A stretch of DNA of 16,674 nt from Leucobacter sp. UBA1945. GTDB taxonomy: Bacteria; Actinomycetota; Actinomycetes; Actinomycetales; Microbacteriaceae. The notes beneath the pieces are model-generated. The model saw only the letters and a list, made by a program, of their open reading frames with translations. It made no database searches and was not told where the DNA came from. Positions 7,177 through 14,068 of the stretch are shown here, one piece after another (position 1 is the stretch's first letter; each line of letters starts with the position of its first letter). The DNA lies in assembly GCA_002336855.1 (NCBI GenBank), contig DDEV01000113.1:1-16674 (forward strand), read 5' to 3'. Position numbers and translations under genes: made by a program.

Positions 7177-7425
7177 CTACACCACCGAGAAGCGGGCGAT
7201 CAGCCCGAGGCCGACGATCGCGGCGAACCACACGAGAGAAACGACAATCGTGATGCGGTTCAGGTTGCGCTCTGCGACACCGGATGAGCCGAGGCTCGAG
7301 GTGACGCCGCCGCCGAACATGTCTGATAGGCCGCCGCCCCTGCCCTTGTGCAACAGGATGAACAGAGTGAGCAGCAGGCTCGTGAGCACCAATACGCAGA
7401 TCAGTGCGATCTTCAAAATGAGCAC
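7177..7425 (-). CDS. secG: Preprotein translocase subunit SecG
   Basis: 82 residues from a GTG start. SecG is the small, non-essential subunit of the SecYEG channel that aids protein export across the cytoplasmic membrane. The first transmembrane helix covers about residues 2-24. It is followed by the conserved cytoplasmic loop LLHKGRGGGLSDMFGGG (about 24-40), and a second helix covers about residues 58-77. GAAAGGG lies 8 nt upstream of the GTG. It lies 46 bp downstream of tpiA and 84 bp upstream of rbpA, as in many actinobacteria. Length and topology are typical. Confidence 0.94.
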   Translation of the reverse strand: MLILKIALICVLVLTSLLLTLFILLHKGRGGGLSDMFGGGVTSSLGSSGVAERNLNRITIVVSLVWFAAIVGLGLIARFSVV

Positions 7426-7461
7426 TAGAGCAGCCCTTTCAATGTATGCAAACCAACGACC

Positions 7462-7467
7462 AGTATA
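7462..7467 (-). promoter_or_regulatory. Putative -10 element (TATACT) upstream of secG
   Basis: TATACT on the minus strand lies in the short tpiA-secG gap, about 37 nt before the secG GTG. It matches the sigma-70-type -10 consensus well. The corresponding -35 would fall at the end of tpiA, and no clear hexamer is seen there. If real, it would let secG-rbpA be transcribed apart from pgk-tpiA. Confidence 0.35.
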
Positions 7468-7471
7468 ACGC

Positions 7472-8332
7472 TTAGGCGCCGGTCACGTGCTTCTTGAACT
7501 GCACGATGCGAGAAAACTCCTGAGAGTCGAGGCTTGCGCCACCGACGAGCGCACCATCGATGTTCGGCTGGCGCAAGAAGCCGGCCACGTTCTGGCTGGT
7601 CACCGAGCCCCCGTAGAGCACGCGCGTCTCGGCTGCGACCTTCGCGCCACGAAGTTCTGAGATGCGTGACCGCAGCGCTGCACACACGGACTCTGCCTGC
7701 TCGGCAGTCGCGGGCTCGCCGCTGCCGATGGCCCACACCGGCTCGTAAGCGACTACGAACGAAGCGTCCTTCGGCAGGCCGGCGATTGCAGCCTCGAGCT
7801 GCGCGAGGGGCACCGCAGCCGCACCCTGCTCTTCGAGATCTTCGGCGGTCTCGCCGACACAGATCATGGGAGTCATGCCCTGAGCCGCAACTGCGCTGGC
7901 CTTTGCCGAGACGATCTCGTCGCTCTCGCCGTGCCCATGGCGGCGCTCCGAGTGACCGACGAGCACATAGCGGGTGTCGAGCTTCGCGAGAAACTGGGCC
8001 GAGACGTCGCCGGTGTAAGCGCCCGAAAGGTGCGGCGACACGTCTTGCGCGCCCAGCGCGAGCGAGAGCTTATCTGCCGCGAGCAGGGTCTGCACCGAAC
8101 GTAGGTCGGTGAACGGAGGGAACACCGCTACCTCGACACCCGAGAAGTCGTGCTTCACGTCTTTCAAAGACCACGCGAGCTTCTGCACGAGGGCGATGGC
8201 CTGCAGATGATCGAGATTCATCTTCCAGTTGCCCGCGATCAGGGGCACGCGCGCGGCAAATTGCTCTTGAGTCTCGGCCTGCTGCTCTGCCATGGGTGCT
8301 GATTCGGTCACGTCGTTCTGCTGCTCGCTCAC
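7472..8332 (-). CDS. tpiA: Triose-phosphate isomerase with N-terminal extension
   Basis: 286 residues from a GTG start. It interconverts dihydroxyacetone phosphate and glyceraldehyde 3-phosphate. The barrel has all key sites: GNWKMN with Lys37, GHSERR with the electrophilic His, AYEPVWAIGSG with the catalytic Glu, and the phosphate-binding LYGGSVTSQN and ALVGGASL. Usual lengths are near 250-260 residues. The excess is about 25 residues of Gln/Glu-rich sequence before VPLIAGNWKMN. This start is supported by GGAGGT at 8339-8344 with ideal spacing and by the 4-nt overlap (GTGA) with the pgk stop. The internal ATG at 8293 has no ribosome binding site and would still leave an extra segment. Probably translationally coupled to pgk. 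Confidence 0.95.
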   Translation of the reverse strand: MSEQQNDVTESAPMAEQQAETQEQFAARVPLIAGNWKMNLDHLQAIALVQKLAWSLKDVKHDFSGVEVAVFPPFTDLRSVQTLLAADKLSLALGAQDVSPHLSGAYTGDVSAQFLAKLDTRYVLVGHSERRHGHGESDEIVSAKASAVAAQGMTPMICVGETAEDLEEQGAAAVPLAQLEAAIAGLPKDASFVVAYEPVWAIGSGEPATAEQAESVCAALRSRISELRGAKVAAETRVLYGGSVTSQNVAGFLRQPNIDGALVGGASLDSQEFSRIVQFKKHVTGA

Positions 8333-9531
8333 GCAAGCACCTCCAATCCAGGAAGACTCTTGCCCTCGAGATATTCGAGGCTTGCCCCACCACCGGTCGA
8401 GATGTGGCCGAACTGCTCATCGGCGAAGCCGAGCGCGCGCACAGCGGCAGCTGAATCGCCGCCGCCGACGACCGTGAAGCCATCGGTCTCGGTGAGTGCG
8501 CGAGCGACAGTGCGGGTACCCTCGGCGAAGGCCTGCATCTCGAACACACCCATCGGCCCGTTCCAGAACACCGTCGATGAGTTCTCGATCACCTCGGCAA
8601 AGGCCTGAGCCGAGGCCGGGCCGATATCGAGGCCGAGCCCCGACTCGCCGAAACTGCTGCTCTCGATCGCGTCTGCGGCAACGACCTCGTGCGCCGCATC
8701 AGCGGCGAAGGCCTCGGCAACCACGATGTCGGTTGGGAGCACGATCCGAACGCCAAGTCGGTCGGCATCGGCGAGGTAGCCGCGCACCGTCTCGAGCTGG
8801 TCTGCCTCAAGCAGACTGGAGCCAACCTTGTGGCCCTGTGCCGCGAGAAAGGTAAAGAGCATGCCACCGCCGATCAACAGGGTGTCGACGCGCTCGAGCA
8901 GGTGCGAGATCACACCCAGCTTGTCGCTCACCTTCGAACCGCCGAGCACCACGGTGTACGGGCGCTCCGGTGACTCGGTGAGTCGTCTCAGCACCTCGAG
9001 TTCGCCTGCCACGAGACGGCCCGCGGCGCTCGGCAGCAGCTGAGCGAGATCGTAGACGCTCGCCTGCTTGCGGTGCACCACCCCGAAGCCGTCAGAGACG
9101 AAAGCTTGACCGAAGACGGCAAGCTGCTCGGCGAAGGCCCTGCGGGTCGCGTCGTCCTTGCTCGTCTCCCCCGCGTTGAAACGCAGGTTCTCGAGCAAAA
9201 CCACATCGCCGTCCTCGAGCGCCGCGACAGCAGCAGTAGCAGCGGCACCGACGGTCTCGGGAACGAAACCAACGGGGCTACCGAGCAGCTCGGCCATGCG
9301 CACAGCCACGGGCTGCAGCGAGTACTTCGCCTCAGGCTCACCGTTCGGCCGGCCGAGGTGGCTGATCAGCACGACGCGGGCCCCGGCCTCGCGAAGCTCG
9401 CGAATCGTCGTGAGCGAAGCCCGGATGCGGCCGTCGTCGGTGATCACCCCCTCTTTCAGCGGAACATTCAGGTCGCAACGAACGACGACCGTCTGTGAAC
9501 GCAGGTCACCCAGTGACTCAAGTGTGCGCAT
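8329..9531 (-). CDS. pgk: Phosphoglycerate kinase
   Basis: 400 residues, standard length. It transfers phosphate from 1,3-bisphosphoglycerate to ADP in glycolysis. The N-terminal substrate domain has VVRCDLNVPLKEG (16-28), LISHLGRPNG and SDGFGVVHRKQAS. The C-terminal nucleotide domain has VLGGSKVSDKLGVI, GGGMLFTFLAAQG, FWNGPMGVFEM and GGGDSAAAVRALG, then STGGGASLEYLEGK. The ATG at 9531 is the only reasonable start; the nearest AAAGG is 13 nt upstream, farther than usual. The stop overlaps the tpiA start. The upstream neighbour is sodA (33 bp away) rather than the glyceraldehyde-3-phosphate dehydrogenase gene often found there. Confidence 0.97.
   Translation of the reverse strand: MRTLESLGDLRSQTVVVRCDLNVPLKEGVITDDGRIRASLTTIRELREAGARVVLISHLGRPNGEPEAKYSLQPVAVRMAELLGSPVGFVPETVGAAATAAVAALEDGDVVLLENLRFNAGETSKDDATRRAFAEQLAVFGQAFVSDGFGVVHRKQASVYDLAQLLPSAAGRLVAGELEVLRRLTESPERPYTVVLGGSKVSDKLGVISHLLERVDTLLIGGGMLFTFLAAQGHKVGSSLLEADQLETVRGYLADADRLGVRIVLPTDIVVAEAFAADAAHEVVAADAIESSSFGESGLGLDIGPASAQAFAEVIENSSTVFWNGPMGVFEMQAFAEGTRTVARALTETDGFTVVGGGDSAAAVRALGFADEQFGHISTGGGASLEYLEGKSLPGLEVLA
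8339..8344 (-). promoter_or_regulatory. Ribosome binding site fixing the long tpiA start
   Basis: GGAGGT on the minus strand, inside the end of pgk, has its GGAGG core 7 nt before the GTG at 8332. It decides in favour of the extended TpiA over the internal ATG at 8293. Confidence 0.7.
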
Positions 9532-9564
9532 CGCTTGATGTGATCCTTTCGGAAAGAAACTGGA

Positions 9565-10182
9565 CTAGATCAGGCCGGGAGTCTGCGCGCGAGCCGCATC
9601 GAAGCGCTTCGCAACGTCGGCCCAGTTGGCGATGTTCCAGAACGCGCTCACGTAGTCGGCGCGAACGTTGAGGTAGTCGAGGTAGTAGGCGTGCTCCCAC
9701 ACATCGAGCATCAGCAGCGGAACGGTGCCTGCGGGCAGGTTGCCCTGCTGGTCGAAGAGCTGCACGACGTTTGCGCGCTGACCGAGCGCGTCCCATGCAA
9801 GCACGGCCCAGCCGCTGCCCTGCACGCCCATGGCGGTAGCGGTGAAGTGAGCCTGAAACTTCTCGAACGAGCCGAAGTACTCATCGAGAGCGGCTGCCAG
9901 CTCGCCCTCGGGGCGCTCGCCACCCTCGGGCGACAGGTTGTTCCAGAAGATCGTGTGGTTGACGTGGCCGCCAACGTTGAACGCGAGATCTTTCTCGAGC
10001 TTGTTCACGTTTGCCAGGTTGCCGCTCTCGCGTGCCTCCGCAAGCGCGTCGAGGGCTGCGTTCGCCCCGGTAACGTATGCCTGGTGGTGCTTGTCGTGGT
10101 GCAGCTGCATGATCTTGCCGCTGATATGCGGCTCAAGCGCGGCGTAATCGTAGGGCAGTTCGGGAAGAGTGTACGCAGACAT
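9565..10182 (-). CDS. sodA: Superoxide dismutase [Mn] (Mn/Fe family)
   Basis: 205 residues from the ATG at 10182. It dismutates superoxide to oxygen and hydrogen peroxide in the cytoplasm. Metal ligands are His28 (LHHDKHHQAYV), His76 (GGHVNHTIFW), Asp160 and His164 (DVWEHAYYLDY). Manganese is suggested by Gln146 in DQQGNLP and by GGHVNH and GSGWAVL, which follow the Mn pattern; metal use can still vary in the family. No signal peptide is present. An in-frame ATG 12 nt upstream (10194) is less likely, because GGAG at 10189-10192 sits 6 nt before the chosen ATG. It lies between whiA and pgk. A TAGATT -10-like hexamer in the 57-bp upstream gap suggests its own promoter. Confidence 0.96.
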   Translation of the reverse strand: MSAYTLPELPYDYAALEPHISGKIMQLHHDKHHQAYVTGANAALDALAEARESGNLANVNKLEKDLAFNVGGHVNHTIFWNNLSPEGGERPEGELAAALDEYFGSFEKFQAHFTATAMGVQGSGWAVLAWDALGQRANVVQLFDQQGNLPAGTVPLLMLDVWEHAYYLDYLNVRADYVSAFWNIANWADVAKRFDAARAQTPGLI

Positions 10183-10188
10183 CGAGTG

Positions 10189-10192
10189 CTCC
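10189..10192 (-). promoter_or_regulatory. Ribosome binding site deciding the sodA start
   Basis: GGAG on the minus strand lies 6 nt upstream of the ATG at 10182 and overlaps the alternative upstream ATG at 10194. That makes the downstream ATG, which matches the usual SOD N terminus (YTLPELPYDY), the better start. Confidence 0.65.
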
Positions 10193-10209
10193 ATTCGTGG
10201 GATGTGTTC

Positions 10210-10215
10210 AATCTA
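10210..10215 (-). promoter_or_regulatory. Putative sodA -10 element (TAGATT)
   Basis: TAGATT on the minus strand lies in the whiA-sodA gap, about 27 nt upstream of the sodA ATG, predicting a leader near 20 nt. The -35 region (TTAAGC, 18-nt spacer) is weak. Supported only by position and hexamer match. Confidence 0.35.
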
Positions 10216-10239
10216 AAGCTATCGCGCGTCGGCGCTTAA

Positions 10240-11217
10240 CTACACATCAATTTCTTCGGGCAGGTTCGCGTCGGTGCCAGGAATGCCCTGTTGCTCAGCC
10301 GACTTATCGGCCAACGCAAGCAGGCGCCTGATTCGGCCAGCAATCGCGTCTTTCGTCAGCGGCGGCTCGGCTTTCGTGCCCAGTTCGTCGAGACTTGCGT
10401 CGCGGTGAGTGAGACGAAGTTCGCCTGCGTAGCGAAGGTGTTCAGGCACATCGTCGGCGAGGATCTCAAGAGCTCGTTCGACTCGGGCACATGCCGAAAC
10501 CGATGCCTGCGCGCTACGACGCAGGTTCGCGTCGTCAAAGTTCACGAGGCGGTTAGCGGTATTGCGGGTCTCGCGGGCTTTGCGAAGCTCGTCCCACTTC
10601 GCCTGCGCCTGCACTGCGCCCATGATGCCGAGCATCTGGCCGATGACCTCACCGTCGCGAATGAGCACCTTGTGCTGGCCTCGGATCTCTCGGCTCTTCG
10701 CCTGCACACCGAGGCGGCCTGCCGCGCCGACGAGCGCCATCGCGGCCTCGTTCGTTGGACACAGAATCTCGAGGCTCGCCGAGCGCCCCGGAGGGGTCAC
10801 TGAGCCGCGCGCGAGAAACGCGCCCCGCCAGATGGCGGCAAGTTCTGCGGGCGAGCCGGTGGTGAGGCGGTTTGGAAGCCCGCGAATCGGACGACGCTTC
10901 TGATCGAGCAGGCCAAGCTGACGAGCAAGGGTCTCGCCCTCAAGCACACGCACGACGAACTGGGGCGAGCCTGGCCGAGTCGAGGCCGCCGGCATCTGCT
11001 TTGCGTCTGAGCGCACGCCGTACAGCTCTGCAAGATCTTTTCGCACTCGCTGCACGATCGCTGGCGTGTGCAGCTCGGCCTCGAGGGCGATCCGGCCCGA
11101 AATCGTGTGCAGCCCACCAGCGAGACGCAAAACTGTTGCGAGTTCGCTCATTCGCTCGCCCACTTGCTGCGAGACCACGCGAACCAGTTCGTTCTTCACG
11201 TCAGGGGTCGAGGGCAA
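10240..11217 (-). CDS. whiA: Sporulation/division regulator WhiA
   Basis: 325 residues from a TTG start. WhiA is a DNA-binding protein that works with WhiB in actinomycete differentiation and division and is kept in non-sporulating relatives. It has an N-terminal region beginning DVKNELVRV, a LAGLIDADG-homing-endonuclease-like domain without nuclease function (around LAAIWRGAFLARGSVTPPGRSASLEI), and a C-terminal helix-turn-helix around ELRLTHRDASLDELG and PPLTKDAIAGRIRRL. The TTG at 11217 was chosen because GAAAGG (11225-11230) lies 7 nt upstream and the protein then begins close to the usual WhiA N terminus. It lies 47 bp after rapZ and 57 bp before sodA. The yvcK gene commonly found between rapZ and whiA is not present. 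Confidence 0.94.
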   Translation of the reverse strand: MPSTPDVKNELVRVVSQQVGERMSELATVLRLAGGLHTISGRIALEAELHTPAIVQRVRKDLAELYGVRSDAKQMPAASTRPGSPQFVVRVLEGETLARQLGLLDQKRRPIRGLPNRLTTGSPAELAAIWRGAFLARGSVTPPGRSASLEILCPTNEAAMALVGAAGRLGVQAKSREIRGQHKVLIRDGEVIGQMLGIMGAVQAQAKWDELRKARETRNTANRLVNFDDANLRRSAQASVSACARVERALEILADDVPEHLRYAGELRLTHRDASLDELGTKAEPPLTKDAIAGRIRRLLALADKSAEQQGIPGTDANLPEEIDV

Positions 11218-11224
11218 TCCGATT

Positions 11225-11230
11225 CCTTTC
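11225..11230 (-). promoter_or_regulatory. Ribosome binding site fixing the whiA TTG start
   Basis: GAAAGG on the minus strand lies 7 nt before TTG at 11217. An earlier in-frame TTG at 11232 overlaps this site and has no ribosome binding site of its own at a proper distance. Confidence 0.65.
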
Positions 11231-11264
11231 AAAGGGTGTCTAGAAAATGCGAATCTGGGCAGCG

Positions 11265-12143
11265 CTATTCGCGGCCAAGATCACGGTGGCGCAAGCTCAC
11301 GTGCACTCCCGGCAATGAGGCGAGTCGGTCTGCGAGCTCGCGTGCCATGGCAACTGAACGGTGCTTGCCGCCGGTACAGCCTACAGCGAGTGAGACGTGT
11401 CGTTTGTTCTCTCGCTGGTAACCGGCGAGCATCGGCTCGAGCGCTGCGACGTAATTCTCAAGAAATTCCTGTGCGCCCTCGCGGCTCATGACGAACTCTT
11501 TGACCTCGGCGTCAACGCCCGTCAGGGGCCGCAATTCGGTCTCCCAGAACGGGTTCGGCAAGAACCGCATGTCTGCCATCAGGTCGACATCGGTAGGGGT
11601 GCCGTACTTGAATCCGAAGCTCTGCACCGACAGCTGCAGGCCGGGCGTGTCTTCGTCGCTGAACAGCTCTCGGGTCGCTGTCGAAAGCTCATGCACGTTG
11701 TAGCGCGATGTGTCGATGACCACGTCGCTTGACGCGCGCAACTCTTGCAGTCGCTCTCGCTCGAGACGAATGCCGTCGTATAGGCTGCCGGCCTGCGCCT
11801 GGAACGGCTGGGGCCTGCGCACCGACTCGTAGCGACGCACCAAGGTCTCGTCGGTGGCGTCGAGAAACACGACGCGCACCGTCGCGTTCTCTCGCAACTG
11901 CGCGACGGTGTCTTGAATCTCTTCGAAGAGGTCGCGTCCGCGCACATCGATCACCGCGACGATTCGCGGCAGTGCCCCGCCCGAGCGGTCTGCCATGTCG
12001 GCGAGCGTCTTGAGCATTGCGAGGGGCAGGTTGTCGACGACGTACCAGCCGAGGTCTTCGAGCGCGTTGGCGACGGTGCTTCGACCGGCGCCAGACATGC
12101 CGGTGACGATCAAAATCTCCTGCTTTGTGCCCTGCTCGGTCAC
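11265..12143 (-). CDS. rapZ: RapZ/YvcJ family nucleotide-binding protein
   Basis: 292 residues from a GTG start. The family has an N-terminal P-loop kinase-like domain and a C-terminal domain that in E. coli RapZ binds small RNAs and directs RNase E to GlmZ; the role in actinobacteria is not settled. The P-loop is GMSGAGRS (15-22), with Arg21 where most P-loops have Lys. I recall that variant from actinobacterial members, so it need not mean loss of function. Also present are VVDNLP (35-40), a VIDVRGRDLF strand, VVFLDATDETLVRRYESVRRPQP, FGFKYGTPTDVDLMADMRFLPNP and the C-terminal GCTGGKHRSV. It overlaps the uvrC stop by 4 nt (GTGA), with AGAGG 7 nt upstream, so it is probably coupled to uvrC. 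Confidence 0.95.
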   Translation of the reverse strand: MTEQGTKQEILIVTGMSGAGRSTVANALEDLGWYVVDNLPLAMLKTLADMADRSGGALPRIVAVIDVRGRDLFEEIQDTVAQLRENATVRVVFLDATDETLVRRYESVRRPQPFQAQAGSLYDGIRLERERLQELRASSDVVIDTSRYNVHELSTATRELFSDEDTPGLQLSVQSFGFKYGTPTDVDLMADMRFLPNPFWETELRPLTGVDAEVKEFVMSREGAQEFLENYVAALEPMLAGYQRENKRHVSLAVGCTGGKHRSVAMARELADRLASLPGVHVSLRHRDLGRE

Positions 12144-14068
12144 GGCTCTTCCTCTCCGCGCGACACGCGCTCACTGCCTTGTTCTAGCTTAGCGCTCGCG
12201 CCGCTTTCGGCGAGGCGGGAAAGGATCTGCGTCGCGAGCTGCAGCCCCACCCCCGGGGCGCTCGAAATCTCGTCAAGGCTGGCCTCGCGAAGCCGCGCCA
12301 CCGAGCCGAAGTGCTTCAGCAGCGCCTGTACTCGTTTGGGCCCGAGCCCAGGAATCTCGGAGAGCTGGCTCGCGATGGCGGTGCTGCGGCGCTGACGCTG
12401 GAACGTGATCGCGAAGCGGTGGGCTTCGTCGCGCACGCGCTGCACCAGAAACAGCGCCTCGCTGGCGCGCGGCAACACCACGGGAAAAGGATCGTCGGGC
12501 AGCCAAAGCTCTTCGAGCCGCTTCGCGACCCCGGTCAGCGCGATGTCGTCGATGCCGGCTTCGTCGAGCGCGCGTTTCGCCGCGGCGACCTGCGGCGCAC
12601 CGCCGTCGACGATGAGCAGTTGAGGTCGATCTCGGTATCGGCCGTCGGGCAACTCACCGGACTGCGCGAGCTGGTTCAGCTGGGCAGCCCTGCGTGAGAC
12701 CACCTGGTAAATGCTGTCGGTGTCGTCGGTCGTCTGTTCGATGCGGTACTTGCGGTAGGCGCCCTTGGCGGGCAGCGCGTCTTCGAACACGACGAGCGAG
12801 GCCACCACCCCGGTGCCCTGCAGGTGCGACACATCGATGCACTCGATGCGAAGCGGTGGCTCGGTCATGTCGAGTGCCTGCTGCAGCTCACTGAGTGCGT
12901 CGGTGCGGGCAGAGATGTCTGCTGCACGCTTCAGCTTGTAACGCAACAGGTGCTCACCCGCGTTGAGCACCGCGCGATCCATGAGCCCGGCTTTGTCACC
13001 GCGCTCGGGAATCTGCACGCGCACCCGGCCTCCGCGGGGGCGCCTCGCCCGCAGCGCTTGCTCGAGCGCCTCGGCATTGTCTGGCAGCATGGGCACCAGA
13101 ATCTGCGGTGGTGGCTCGCGCTCCCCCTCGTAGGCAGACTGGATCACCTGCTCGAGCAGCGCACTCGGCGAGTCATCGAGCTCGACGTCGACGAGCCAGC
13201 TGCGCTCGCCCCTGATACGCCCGCCTCGAATGATGAACTGGTGCGCGGCCGCAGAGAGCTCGTCGTGCCGTAGGCCGAACACGTCTGCGTCGACGTCGAG
13301 GCCGAGCGCCACCGAGTTGCGCTCCATCACGTGCTGCACCGCCGCCACCTGGTCGCGCAGCCGCGCAGCGTCTTCGTAGCGCTGCTCCGCGGCCGCGTCG
13401 CGCATCGCGCGCTGCAGTTGCTTCAGCGCCCTGTCGTCTCCACCCGCCAGAAACGCGACGAGCTCACCGACGCGCTCACGATGATCTTCAATACTGATGA
13501 GCCCCGAACACGGCCCGTGACAGCGCCCGATCTGGCCCGCAAGACATGGCCTTCCGGTCTGCCTCGCGCGGCGGTAGTCGGCGTCGTTGCAGGTGCGAAT
13601 CGGAAACGCCTGCTGCAGCAGAGCGGTCATCTCGCGCAGCAACCAGACCTTGGGGTACGGGCCGAAGTAGCGCGCACCCCTGATCTTGTCGTTGCGCGTG
13701 ATCAGCAATCGCGGGGCCTCTTCACGCAGCGTGACGGCAAGATACGGGTAGGTCTTGTCGTCTTTGAACTGTACGTTGAACGGCGGCTGAAACTCCGTGA
13801 TCCAGGTGTGCTCGAGCACGAGCGACTCGGTGTCTGTCGCGACGACCGTCCAATCGAGTCGGGCGGCCAGCGCGAGCATGCGCTGCGTGCGGGGCTGAAT
13901 CGAGCGCAGCGGCTGAAAGTAGTTCGCGAGACGCGCGCGCAGGTTCTTTGCCTTGCCGATATAGAGCACCCGACCGTGACGGTCGCTGAAGCGATACACC
14001 CCAGGGCTCGTCGGAATCTCGCCCTGGGCAGGGCGAAACGAGTCTCGGTGATCCTCTTCGCGAATCAA
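12140..14068 (-). CDS. uvrC: Excinuclease ABC subunit C
   Basis: 642 residues from a TTG start. UvrC makes both incisions in nucleotide excision repair after UvrA/UvrB damage recognition. The N-terminal GIY-YIG nuclease has GVY (23-25) and YIG (36-38). Next come four Cys spaced C-x12-C-x7-C-x3-C (ending GRCHGPC), the arrangement proposed to hold an iron-sulfur cluster. Then follow a UVR domain (QRYEDAARLRDQV), the RNase H-like 5' nuclease (IECIDVSHLQGTGVVAS, LLIVDGGAPQV, RDEAHRFA) and two helix-hairpin-helix motifs (IPGLGPKRVQALL, APGVGLQLA). The frame stays open into uvrA, but TTG at 14068 forms a TTGA overlap with the uvrA stop and gives a protein starting 12 residues before the conserved RPAQGEIPTSPGVYRF. 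No strong ribosome binding site is seen, so translation may rely on coupling. Confidence 0.95.
   Translation of the reverse strand: MIREEDHRDSFRPAQGEIPTSPGVYRFSDRHGRVLYIGKAKNLRARLANYFQPLRSIQPRTQRMLALAARLDWTVVATDTESLVLEHTWITEFQPPFNVQFKDDKTYPYLAVTLREEAPRLLITRNDKIRGARYFGPYPKVWLLREMTALLQQAFPIRTCNDADYRRARQTGRPCLAGQIGRCHGPCSGLISIEDHRERVGELVAFLAGGDDRALKQLQRAMRDAAAEQRYEDAARLRDQVAAVQHVMERNSVALGLDVDADVFGLRHDELSAAAHQFIIRGGRIRGERSWLVDVELDDSPSALLEQVIQSAYEGEREPPPQILVPMLPDNAEALEQALRARRPRGGRVRVQIPERGDKAGLMDRAVLNAGEHLLRYKLKRAADISARTDALSELQQALDMTEPPLRIECIDVSHLQGTGVVASLVVFEDALPAKGAYRKYRIEQTTDDTDSIYQVVSRRAAQLNQLAQSGELPDGRYRDRPQLLIVDGGAPQVAAAKRALDEAGIDDIALTGVAKRLEELWLPDDPFPVVLPRASEALFLVQRVRDEAHRFAITFQRQRRSTAIASQLSEIPGLGPKRVQALLKHFGSVARLREASLDEISSAPGVGLQLATQILSRLAESGASAKLEQGSERVSRGEEEP

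Noticed and set aside
11283..12143. Arg in place of Lys in the RapZ P-loop as an inactivating change
   Set aside because: The rest of the P-loop and all other family motifs are intact, and I recall the Arg form from other actinobacterial RapZ proteins.
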